From assembly GCA_038561985.1 (NCBI GenBank), contig CP073276.1, forward strand, positions 3,100,001-3,164,000: a stretch of 64,000 bases of DNA, written 5' to 3'. The translations under genes and the position numbers were made by a program. Below are positions 35,091 to 42,255 of this stretch, in pieces. Every line of letters starts with the position of its first letter. The first letter of the stretch is position 1. The DNA is from Petrimonas sulfuriphila (GTDB taxonomy: Bacteria; Bacteroidota; Bacteroidia; Bacteroidales; Dysgonomonadaceae). The notes below the pieces were generated by a model, which did not search any database, was not told where the DNA came from, and saw nothing but the letters and a program-made list of their open reading frames with translations.

Positions 35091-36608
35091 CTAAATCTGT
35101 TCAATCATCTGCGCCCCATACTTCGGCATGGCTCCAAACAGGTCGAATGCTTTTTCGAGCGGATAGATATTGCCGTACATGGATGTATAGTTGCTCTCTG
35201 TGCCGCGCATGTTCATCCCCAGCGCCGAGCGGAAGATATTTTCCGAAGAGTTGGGGTTGTGGGTAGATACAGACGAACCTTCCATGTTCAGAAATGCTTT
35301 GAGGTAGGCGTCATCTACCGCCTTGCTGAATGTCTTCACTTCGGCATCGGTCATTTCGCGGTTGCCCTCGTATTTCACTAATTGATCTACATCTTCGAAA
35401 CTTTTAGCGAAGACGCGTAAGAACTTTCCGCCGCCTGACGGCATCGCGAGGTCGGCTTCTATGTTTCCGAAAAAGAGGTTGTCCCAAGCCGATGTTTTGC
35501 GGGCTGCTTCCTTGCTTTTGTCGGCATCCACGTATGTACGGTCTAAAGCTGAGAAATCGGAGCACCCTATAATGTTATTATACACATCGGCATTTATTCC
35601 TGTCATATAGCGGAATCCGTATCCCATGTCTTTGTCGCTCGGCACCCAGTCCCTCCGCCAGGTAAAAAGCACGGTGTTGTTGTGAAACTCTACGGCAGCT
35701 TCGCCGGGCGTTTTGTTCATGCTGCGTACTTCGCACGCCGCCATCCGGCTGGCGAGAAATACATTGTTATAGATATTCCAATTCCCGCCGATATTGCCCA
35801 TTTGTATGCCAAAATGGCTTCCGTTCAGGAAAACACAGTTGCGAATGGTAACTTGACCTTCTACATCGCCGTGTATCAGTTGGTTGGAAACTGTTGTAAT
35901 TCCGTTCATGGAAGGCTGGTTGATTTGTTTTCCGGGAGGATTCAGCAGGCTCGATTCCAACCCTTCGGGCGCTTTGAATTTTGGATTAGGCGGATTGGGG
36001 ATGACGTATTTGTTCATCTGTCCTTTGTCTAAAATCATTCCGTCTATAAGAATTACGCCGGTGCGTTTGCCGCGCACGTAGATGTCGAGCAGCCCGTAGT
36101 TGGCGTTGGTGCCTCCGGCAGCGGAACCGGGTTGTATCATGGTGCGGTATTTCAGCGGGTCGCGCTCGGAGAAATCATCGGAGTAGCCGCCCACGATGGA
36201 GATGTATTTCTTGATGGAAATGTACCCCGCGTCTAATTTTCCCAGGTAATTTCCTTGGGCCACCAGAATGACGGCTCCTTCGGGCGCATCGTCCACCGCG
36301 CGCTGTAAGTCTTTGAGTGGCGATGATTTGCTGCCGTCATTACGGTTGCTTCCTTTGTTTGCCGAAACATAAATGGTTTTTGTCCCTTTGGGGATTTCGC
36401 CTTTAGCAACGGCTTTCCCGCTGCCGGATGCTGCGCCGGATGTTCCAGCGGAAGCTGTCCTGTCCAATTTTTCCTCCGCCTTGTCCACTGCTTTTTGGGT
36501 TTCTTTTTTCACGGCGTCTTTTGCTTTGTTGAGCAGCCCGCCGAGCTGCGCATGCGCGGGAACTTGTACCGCCAATGCAAGGATGAGGATTGCAATTAGT
36601 TTTTTCAT
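35091..36608 (-). CDS. Exported parallel beta-helix protein with shared N-terminal module
   Basis: 505 residues. Signal peptide MKKLIAILILALAVQVPAHA, then QLGGLLNKAKDAVKKETQK, the module shared with the 451-residue protein. After a Gly/Ser/Ala linker a right-handed beta-helix begins (about 80-400): KTIYVSANKGSNRNDGSKSS, SPLKDLQRAVDDAPEGAVILVAQ, VTIRNCVFLNGSHFGIQ, NWNIYNNVFLAS, VEFHNNTVLF, ADVYNNIIGCSDFS. This is the pectate-lyase-like 'DUF1565/beta-helix' arrangement of Bacteroidota surface proteins. No catalytic lyase residues can be assigned. Probably binds or cleaves a polymer outside the cell. Confidence 0.8.
   Translation of the reverse strand: MKKLIAILILALAVQVPAHAQLGGLLNKAKDAVKKETQKAVDKAEEKLDRTASAGTSGAASGSGKAVAKGEIPKGTKTIYVSANKGSNRNDGSKSSPLKDLQRAVDDAPEGAVILVAQGNYLGKLDAGYISIKKYISIVGGYSDDFSERDPLKYRTMIQPGSAAGGTNANYGLLDIYVRGKRTGVILIDGMILDKGQMNKYVIPNPPNPKFKAPEGLESSLLNPPGKQINQPSMNGITTVSNQLIHGDVEGQVTIRNCVFLNGSHFGIQMGNIGGNWNIYNNVFLASRMAACEVRSMNKTPGEAAVEFHNNTVLFTWRRDWVPSDKDMGYGFRYMTGINADVYNNIIGCSDFSALDRTYVDADKSKEAARKTSAWDNLFFGNIEADLAMPSGGGKFLRVFAKSFEDVDQLVKYEGNREMTDAEVKTFSKAVDDAYLKAFLNMEGSSVSTHNPNSSENIFRSALGMNMRGTESNYTSMYGNIYPLEKAFDLFGAMPKYGAQMIEQI
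36492..36608 (-). repeat. 117-bp duplicated gene start, copy B
   Basis: Codons 1-39 of the beta-helix gene; partner of 34210-34326, with seven differences by eye. Confidence 0.85.
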
Positions 36609-36629
36609 GTGCTTTTATTTACCAATTGT

Positions 36630-36752
36630 TATTGATTATTGTTGAACTGTTGAATCGTTGAACTGTTGTCCCGAAGCATCGGGATGTTAAAAAGTTTATG
36701 CGTTCGGTCGTTTGGGGGTTTTTGTTAAGCAAATTCCCGCGTGGGGGGGCTC
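36630..36752. repeat. GTTGAACTGTTGAATC repeats with hairpins (copy 5)
   Basis: GTTGAACTGTTGAATCGTTG and GAACTGTTG direct repeats, CCCGA-AGCA-TCGGG hairpin (36670-36683), and an end block TTAAGCAAATTCCCGCGTGG (36725-36744) resembling the GC-rich hairpin block of copies 1 and 2. Confidence 0.5.
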
Positions 36753-36778
36753 GTCCACTTGTCGCTTGTTCTTGCCTA

Positions 36779-36848
36779 CGTGCGCGAATATTTTTTCTCA
36801 CGTGGGTAATTTTATTTTCTCGCGTGCCTAAATATTTTTACGCGCGTG
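36779..36848. repeat. Three imperfect 22-bp tandem repeats
   Basis: Units begin CGTG at 36779, 36801, 36823 and 36845, each with an A/T-rich centre (AATATTTTTTCT, TAATTTTATTTTCT, TAAATATTTTTACG) and a GC-rich border. The array lies just past the 3' end of the HU-like gene. Spacing of two helical turns suggests protein-binding sites or an RNA structure; neither is shown. Confidence 0.55.
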
Positions 36849-36878
36849 GGAAAATTCAAGCGTCCGGCGCGTCTGTTC

Positions 36879-37253
36879 TTATTCGGCTTTCTCGAAACTG
36901 ATTTTGGTCAGTTTTTCCTTGAACTCCACGCTCGGGGTAAAGATGACTTTCACTCCCGAAATCATGCCCGTGTTGAATGCCTTGGGGTCGGTTGTTCCCT
37001 CGCTCGAGAACGAGAGGCGCAGCGTGCCCAGGTTGCCCAGGTTTACGCTCTTGCCCATCAGCAGGTAGCGGGGCACGGTGGCTATCAGGCTTTCGATGAC
37101 GTTGGACACATCGCCGCGCGACAAGGACGATAAGTCCATGATGTCTGTCGCGATTTCTTTTTGTCCTATCCTTCCTTCGTTGACGGGCTGCGCGTACCAT
37201 TTCTTTTGGCTGCGGTCTTGCGGGTTTTCCCGCTCAATTAATTTGTACTTCAT
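36879..37253 (-). CDS. HU/IHF-like DNA-binding protein (HU-HIG type)
   Basis: 124 residues, DNABII fold variant common in Bacteroidota. Seen: KYKLIERENPQDRSQKKWYA N-terminal strand, SRGDVSNVIESLIATVPRYL helix pair, GKSVNLGNLGTLRLSFSSEG beta-arm start, and VIFTPSVEFKEKL at the end. The long N-terminal strand marks the HU-HIG type rather than housekeeping HU. A 52-residue protein gene lies upstream (ends 37308). It is the first sizeable gene of the minus-strand series and may act as its architectural regulator (inference). Confidence 0.88.
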   Translation of the reverse strand: MKYKLIERENPQDRSQKKWYAQPVNEGRIGQKEIATDIMDLSSLSRGDVSNVIESLIATVPRYLLMGKSVNLGNLGTLRLSFSSEGTTDPKAFNTGMISGVKVIFTPSVEFKEKLTKISFEKAE

Positions 37254-37307
37254 AACTGTTCTGTTTTTATATTAATACTGATGTTGGTAAGATTTCCTCA
37301 TCACTCC

Positions 37308-37466
37308 TTACTCTTCGCTCTTTTCTCCTTGCTCATCGCTCTTTTTCGGAGGCGGGGGCAGCGCGCCGTTCAAGGCATCCAGAAACTGCTTGTACGAGTC
37401 AGCCAACTGCCGCAAAATCTGCCGTATTCTTTCCGCATCTTTCCCGATATTGTCTTTTCCGCTCAT
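37308..37466 (-). CDS. 52-residue proline-tailed microprotein
   Basis: ATG at 37464-37466, TAA at 37308-37310. One amphipathic helix (KDAERIRQILRQLADSYKQF, then LDAL) leads to NGALPPPPKKSDEQGEKSEE. The coding look is good: charged helix with heptad-like Leu/Ile spacing, soluble, acidic-basic tail. It lies 55 bases upstream of the HU-like gene in the same direction, so it may be co-transcribed. Family and function unknown. Confidence 0.55.
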   Translation of the reverse strand: MSGKDNIGKDAERIRQILRQLADSYKQFLDALNGALPPPPKKSDEQGEKSEE

Positions 37467-37889
37467 TCTTTTCCTATACTAAAATGCCTGCATTCATATA
37501 CATCGCAAAATTAGGGGATAAACAGGGGGCTGTCAATCCGTAAAAACACGTATTTTTAAATGTTAAAATTGCGGGTTTTACGTACGTGTTTTGTGCAAAA
37601 TGTAGAAGTTATGACACGTGTGCGAGTGGCAATGTTAACCCGCGCACGTGAGCAGATGCTTTTCTGTTAATTTCTGTATTTATTTTTAACAAAATGGTTG
37701 GTTGTGTTAAAAAACGTTTGTATATTTGTCGTGTCAGAAAAAAATCGCGTTCGTAGTACTAAAATCATTTTTTGATAAAAACAACTACTGATTAAAGTTT
37801 ATGAAACGAGCATCTAAATTAGTTACACCCATGTGCATGATTAAAAGCGAGTTTCATACGATACCTTTGAAAATAATAGTTTTAATCGT
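37467..37889. promoter_or_regulatory. 422-base intergenic region upstream of the sensor kinase
   Basis: No gene seen. It holds an inverted repeat AAAACACGTA (37543-37552) / TACGTGTTTT (37583-37592), several further ACGTG/CACGT motifs (ACACGTGT near 37614, GCACGTGA near 37645), a -7 box TATATTTG at 37721-37728, and a second -7 box TACCTTTG at 37862-37869, 20 bases before the kinase ATG. It is the divergent control region between the microprotein/HU genes and the kinase. Confidence 0.5.
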
Positions 37890-39680
37890 ATGAAAAAAAT
37901 CTTCATTGTCATCCTGCTTGCCGCCATGTGCTCCACGTTGTTCTGCCGGGCTTTATCCGAAAGCGGCGACTATTATGCCAAAGCGGATAAGTATTACCTG
38001 AACGCCAAAAACGACTCGGCGCTGGTATGCCTCGACCTTGCCCTGGCAGGCATGCAAGACACCGCCCATTACGCGCGCAGGGCGGAGGCTCTCCTTCTCC
38101 GAAGCCGCGTGCTGGGAACCCTTACCTTTTTTGAACCGGCTCTCGAAGATGCCATCCTCTCTTACGATATCAGCAAGAAACACAAAGACAACCGGCTGAC
38201 CGCCCTGTCGATGCTGGCTGTTGGCAAAGTGCATTACCTGATGTATAATGATTCGCTGGCAGAAGATTATATGCTCCAAGCCAAAAAACTGGCAGAACGA
38301 AATCACCTGAATAGAGAGGTGATGATGGTCGAAAATTCGTTGTCGCAATTGTATTCCGTACTCGAGCGCAACGAGGAATGCCTCGCGCTGGCGGCTAAAT
38401 CGCTCGAAACTGCAAAGCAACTGAAAGATACCCTGTACATGATCCAAAACCTGAACCTGCATGCCGCCTATTACACCAACCTGAATCGCTATACCGACCC
38501 CGTGCTACCCGAATACCAAGTGAAAGTGAAGCAGTATCTGGACGAAGCGATGGAATTGGTTGCCATGAAGAATATCCCGCTGCTCACCCTGGGCACTTAT
38601 GCCAATTATGTGCGCTACTACCGGGTGGAGAAAGACTACAATAACGCATTGAACTATGCGCATAAAGTAATAGAAATGTGCGAGCCGACTCACTATGCCA
38701 TGCTGATACAGATGTATGACCATCTGGTAGGGATTTACGCGCATCTCGGCGACGTGAAAATGACCATAAACAGCCATCAACGGTTTCATGAACTGATGCG
38801 CCGCCAGTCGGACTACACCCTGCACCGCTCGCTGCAGGAGATGCGGGTGAAGCATGACGTGGAGGGGAAGGAACAGGAAGTCAAACTCGCGCGGACGCAC
38901 CGCCTGCTGCTGGCGGTTGTCGCTGTATCTGCCTTGCTGCTCGGGGGGATGTTTTACGTCATGTACCGTATCCGCAGGAGGCAGAACAAGCGTCTGCACC
39001 GACTGAATGCAACCAAAGACAAACTGTTCTCCATAATTTCGCACGACCTGAAAGCGCCCGTAGCCGCACAGCGCATGGCCGTGGAGAATATGCTTGAAAG
39101 TTTTGACGATTATAACACGGACTCCTTGCTGAAAAACCTGAACGAGTTCCGCCGGGCAATTGAAACCCAGCTGGAGCTGCTCCAAAATCTGCTCAACTGG
39201 GCGCGCATGCAAACCGGCGAGATGAAATACCGCCCATCGCTGTTTGACTTGTCTGAAATGATGAGGGAGGTAATGGAACTTTACCGGCTGCCCGCGCAAA
39301 ACAAAGCAATAACCCTGCGGTTGAACAGCGATGAACGCTGTATGGTTACCGCCGACCGCCAGATGATACACACGGTGCTGCGCAATCTGCTGAACAACGC
39401 CGTGAAATTCACGCCCGAAGAAGGAGAAATCAACGTCGATGTAACGTGTGATGAAACGGGTGTTTCGCTTCGGATAAAAGACAACGGCGTGGGAATAAGT
39501 GAAGAGGATGTGAAAAAAATAGTAACGCTCGGCGAAAGCAAATCAACCAACGGCACCCACGGAGAAACAGGTAGCGGGCTGGGACTGATTATCTGTGAAG
39601 AAATGCTTGTCAGAAACAATAGCCGACTTATTATCCACAGCGTGAAAGGAAAAGGCACGGAGGTGGGGTTTGATATTTAG
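37890..39680 (+). CDS. TPR-type sensor histidine kinase
   Basis: 596 residues. N-terminal signal/anchor (MKKIFIVILLAAMCSTLFC) puts residues ~25-330 in the periplasm as TPR-like helical repeats (YYAKADKYYLNAKNDSALV, LALAAKSLETAKQLKDTLY, NNALNYAHKVIEMCEP). One membrane helix follows (LLLAVVAVSALLLGGMFYVM, about 338-357), then HisKA with LFSIISHDLKAPVAAQ (phospho-His about residue 383) and HATPase_c: LRNLLNNAVKFTPEEG (N box), IKDNGVGISEEDV (G1), GSGLGLIICEEM (G2). The matching NarL-type regulator is 720 bases downstream, past a ParDE module. The signal sensed is unknown. Confidence 0.92.
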   Translation: MKKIFIVILLAAMCSTLFCRALSESGDYYAKADKYYLNAKNDSALVCLDLALAGMQDTAHYARRAEALLLRSRVLGTLTFFEPALEDAILSYDISKKHKDNRLTALSMLAVGKVHYLMYNDSLAEDYMLQAKKLAERNHLNREVMMVENSLSQLYSVLERNEECLALAAKSLETAKQLKDTLYMIQNLNLHAAYYTNLNRYTDPVLPEYQVKVKQYLDEAMELVAMKNIPLLTLGTYANYVRYYRVEKDYNNALNYAHKVIEMCEPTHYAMLIQMYDHLVGIYAHLGDVKMTINSHQRFHELMRRQSDYTLHRSLQEMRVKHDVEGKEQEVKLARTHRLLLAVVAVSALLLGGMFYVMYRIRRRQNKRLHRLNATKDKLFSIISHDLKAPVAAQRMAVENMLESFDDYNTDSLLKNLNEFRRAIETQLELLQNLLNWARMQTGEMKYRPSLFDLSEMMREVMELYRLPAQNKAITLRLNSDERCMVTADRQMIHTVLRNLLNNAVKFTPEEGEINVDVTCDETGVSLRIKDNGVGISEEDVKKIVTLGESKSTNGTHGETGSGLGLIICEEMLVRNNSRLIIHSVKGKGTEVGFDI

Positions 39681-39727
39681 GGGTTTGGGCGGTGAAAACG
39701 TTTTTTTATATATTTAACTCGTGGAGG

Positions 39728-39759
39728 TTTGCAAGGTGTACCAATAATTGGTATTTTCG
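39728..39759 (+). promoter_or_regulatory. parDE promoter with palindromic operator
   Basis: TTTG (39728-39731), a 20-base spacer and TATTTTCG (39752-39759) form the promoter. The perfect palindrome TACCAATAATTGGTA (39739-39753) fills the spacer and enters the -7 box, the expected site for ParD repression. Confidence 0.7.
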
Positions 39760-39777
39760 CAAAAACAATTTTTAATT

Positions 39778-40047
39778 ATGGCTAAAAATACATCCATTTT
39801 ACTTGGCGACTATTTCAATAATTTTATAAACAAGCAAATTGAATCCGGAAAATTCTCTTCGGCAAGTGAAGTTGTGAGGGCGGCGCTCAGAATGTTTGAA
39901 CATGAAGAAGCTAAAAAAACGGAATTGATTAAGGAACTTAAAAAAGGAGAGCAATCGGGGTTCATTAAGAACTTCAATAGAGAAGTTTTTTTAGATAATT
40001 TACATCAAAAACATAAATTGCCCAATAATGGAGTTGAAAATCAGTAA
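39778..40047 (+). CDS. parD: ParD-family antitoxin
   Basis: 89 residues from the Met at 39778 (MAKNTSILLGDYFNNFINKQ). The N-terminal half is a ribbon-helix-helix DNA-binding domain (SILLGDYFNNFI; SGKFSSASEVVRAALRMFE), and the C-terminal half is a charged toxin-neutralising tail (KKTELIKELKKGEQSG). It overlaps the toxin gene by 20 bases. An in-frame Met at 39748 lies inside the operator and is rejected. Likely autoregulates through the palindrome at 39739-39753. Confidence 0.9.
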   Translation: MAKNTSILLGDYFNNFINKQIESGKFSSASEVVRAALRMFEHEEAKKTELIKELKKGEQSGFIKNFNREVFLDNLHQKHKLPNNGVENQ

Positions 40048-40327
40048 TGAAGCTCAAGCTGACCTTGAAAAAAATTGGCTTTATACTTTTGAAACGTGGT
40101 CAATAGAACAAGCTGATAGATATGTCGGCTTAATTCTTGACGAAATAGAATATATAGCCAATAATCCAAAGGCAGCAAAAAATTACGGCAAAATAAGAAA
40201 GGGATATTTTCGTTCAAAAGTAAAATCACATTTCATCTTTTACAGAATTAACCTTGAAAAGAGTTGTGTTGAAATAATTAGGGTGTTGCATCAACGGATG
40301 GATGTTGAAAACAGACTGAACGATTAA
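40028..40327 (+). CDS. parE: ParE-family toxin
   Basis: 99 residues, RelE/ParE superfamily. Seen: ISNEAQADLEKNWLYTFETW at the N-terminus, ADRYVGLILDEIEYIANNP, GKIRKGYFRSKVKSHFIFYR and a C-terminal IIRVLHQRMD, the typical ParE end (RxLHxxxD). Toxins of this type poison gyrase. The frame is complete. It overlaps parD by 20 bases. Confidence 0.92.
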   Translation: MELKISNEAQADLEKNWLYTFETWSIEQADRYVGLILDEIEYIANNPKAAKNYGKIRKGYFRSKVKSHFIFYRINLEKSCVEIIRVLHQRMDVENRLND

Positions 40328-40400
40328 ATTCCAACCATACATTCCACAGGCTTGGCAGCAAGCACACAACCCCGCATTAAATCTTCAAACTTAAAAAAAT

Positions 40401-41105
40401 ATGCATACAGTAATTTTAGTTGACGACCACGCCATGTATCGAGAAGGAATAAGATCCTCGATGTCTAAACTAACTGAGTGTCCATGCGAAATAATTGGAG
40501 AGGCGGGTTCTGCCGCTGAGTTTTTCATGTTTCTGCAAAAAGGCGATATTCCCGATATGGCGCTGCTGGACATTATGCTGCCCGACTTGTCGGGAGTGGA
40601 AATAGCGCGCAAACTCCGGCTGGAATATCCCGAAATGAAAATCATCATGCTCTCTTCCGAGGTTTCAGAAGAATTGATTACCGAATTGCTGGAAATAGGC
40701 GTGGACGGATACCTGAATAAATTGGCGCGCAGGGAAGATTTGCAGGCGGCATTATGTACGGTAGCAGGGGGCAACCCGTATTTCGGGCGGAGCGTTGCCA
40801 AAATGATGTACGAAATTTATCTGGCACAACAATATCAAAAAGATAGCCCGCGCAAAAAAGGGATTTTCAATTATAAAAAACAAATTTCACCGGCGGCGCC
40901 ATCAGAATCCATTCTCTCTGAACGTGAAACAGAGATAATCTGCCTGCTGTGCGATGGTAAATCAATGAAAGAAATTGCCAGCCGTTTGTGTATCAGCATA
41001 CGTACCGTAGAAACGCACAAAAGCAATATACTGGCAAAATTAGGCTTTTCCAATCTCGTTGATTTGGTGAAGTTTGCCATTAAAGAAGGGCTGGTGGAAA
41101 TCTGA
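40401..41105 (+). CDS. NarL/FixJ-type response regulator
   Basis: 234 residues. REC domain: VDDHAMYREG (acidic pair), MALLDIMLPDLSG (phospho-Asp about residue 56), IIMLSSEVSEEL, GYLNKLARREDL (Lys). C-terminal LuxR HTH (about 170-232): LSERETEIICLLCDGKSMKE, IASRLCISIRTVETHKSNIL, AKLGF. The orphan position, 720 bases after the TPR kinase with ParDE between, suggests that the pair was split by insertion of the toxin-antitoxin genes. Its end abuts the next convergent gene (one base between stops). Confidence 0.92.
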   Translation: MHTVILVDDHAMYREGIRSSMSKLTECPCEIIGEAGSAAEFFMFLQKGDIPDMALLDIMLPDLSGVEIARKLRLEYPEMKIIMLSSEVSEELITELLEIGVDGYLNKLARREDLQAALCTVAGGNPYFGRSVAKMMYEIYLAQQYQKDSPRKKGIFNYKKQISPAAPSESILSERETEIICLLCDGKSMKEIASRLCISIRTVETHKSNILAKLGFSNLVDLVKFAIKEGLVEI

Positions 41106-41106
41106 A

Positions 41107-42006
41107 TCATTTACCCCTTCCCGGCCTGAACTTAAGTTCCAGTTTCGGCTGCGGGCGCATCTTGCCCGAAAACATATCGCGTATCCAAATCAAACCTGCT
41201 TCCGCACCAACAGTGGGTTGAAACCAGTACTCAACAGTGCCGCCGTAGTGCGTGTTGTCCATCATCGGCATCATGGGTACAGCAGGGCGGTTGGTCTTTT
41301 GCGTCACCGGAAATCCGCCGTAGGCGTTCAGGAACCAGTCGTCGGATAATCGGTATCGGGCATGTAAATCCACCAAGACGGCCGATTGATTCAGCCCAAA
41401 CATGTTGGCGCCGGTCTTCATAAAGCCGGCACTGCCTTCTAACATCAAGTTCCTGCCTGCCAGATACTGTAAATCTGCAGAGACGCTCCAGAAGGGAATA
41501 ACGTTAAAATTTGAATTATACATCCCCGATAACCCCGCATTGAGATTGGGTGTAAGCAGATAGCTAGCCCCGGCATTCAGTATATAATAGTTTCCTTTCC
41601 CAAAAAAAGGGGTTTCCACTAATCCCAGTGTAGCTGCAGAATAAAGGCTTATTCTCGGAACCGGTGAATAGGTTGCTACGGCTGTTCGTGATTTGGAATT
41701 AATATTATCCGATCCGGTACCGTAGAACTGAACGCCCGATGGTTGTGTGCGAGACATAAGGTAAGGATTTACCGTGAAGTCGTTGAAGCGGTTGTATTGA
41801 AGCCCGTCTTTTCCCACGATCGGGTGTATGGTGGGAATAGTGACGGAAACACCACCCGGTGCAGCAGAATCGGAGGGCAAGGACAACGGATTTTTCGGGA
41901 TTATCCTTAAACTGTCTTTTCTGATGGGGTTCTCTTGTGCGCACACCGAATAAAACACCAGAAACATCAGGAAAAACAGAAGTAAAAGTCGTTGCGGAAT
42001 CTTCAT
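41107..42006 (-). CDS. Exported barrel-like outer-membrane protein, hypothetical
   Basis: 299 residues; family not recognised. Signal peptide MKIPQRLLLLFFLMFLVFYS..CA, then Q. A Pro/Ser-rich N-terminal stretch precedes about 200 residues of alternating strands: AVATYSPVPRISLYSAATLG, NYYILNAGASYLLTPNLNAG, LMLEGSAGFMKTG, WFLNAYGGFPV, GGTVEYWFQPTVGAEAGLIW. It ends KLELKFRPGRGK, so the last strand is followed by a short basic tail. An eight- to ten-strand barrel is likely. It converges on the response-regulator gene with a one-base gap. Confidence 0.75.
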   Translation of the reverse strand: MKIPQRLLLLFFLMFLVFYSVCAQENPIRKDSLRIIPKNPLSLPSDSAAPGGVSVTIPTIHPIVGKDGLQYNRFNDFTVNPYLMSRTQPSGVQFYGTGSDNINSKSRTAVATYSPVPRISLYSAATLGLVETPFFGKGNYYILNAGASYLLTPNLNAGLSGMYNSNFNVIPFWSVSADLQYLAGRNLMLEGSAGFMKTGANMFGLNQSAVLVDLHARYRLSDDWFLNAYGGFPVTQKTNRPAVPMMPMMDNTHYGGTVEYWFQPTVGAEAGLIWIRDMFSGKMRPQPKLELKFRPGRGK

Positions 42007-42220
42007 ATTGTATATTTTGGCCGTTACACTATCAAAATCAGACCGCCTTTCTGACAGATTTCAGTCTAATATCTGTTACCTGCTATCTATAACAAAATTA
42101 ATCATTTGTTTCTTAAGAGATGCCCAATTTTTCAAAATCACTGCATAAGAAAAGTTAAAAGTATTCGGGAGGTTTCCTTTTTGAAAGGAAGTTTGATGGC
42201 GGATTTTACGTAAATATGAA

Positions 42221-42228
42221 TATCTTTG
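42221..42228 (+). promoter_or_regulatory. -7 box (TATCTTTG) before the M28 peptidase
   Basis: Perfect -7 match 27 bases upstream of the start at 42256, followed by a run of A. A TTTG at 42192-42195 is 25 bases away, longer than the usual 19-21 base spacing. Confidence 0.6.
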
Positions 42229-42255
42229 CAAAAAAAAAATCAAAATACATTTCAA

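Noticed and set aside
36779-36848. 22-bp repeats as a CRISPR or plasmid iteron array
   Set aside because: Only three to four imperfect contiguous units, no spacers, no Cas or Rep gene nearby.
38505-39371. 288-codon minus-strand frame inside the sensor kinase
   Set aside because: Antisense to intact HisKA/HATPase motifs; no domain of its own.
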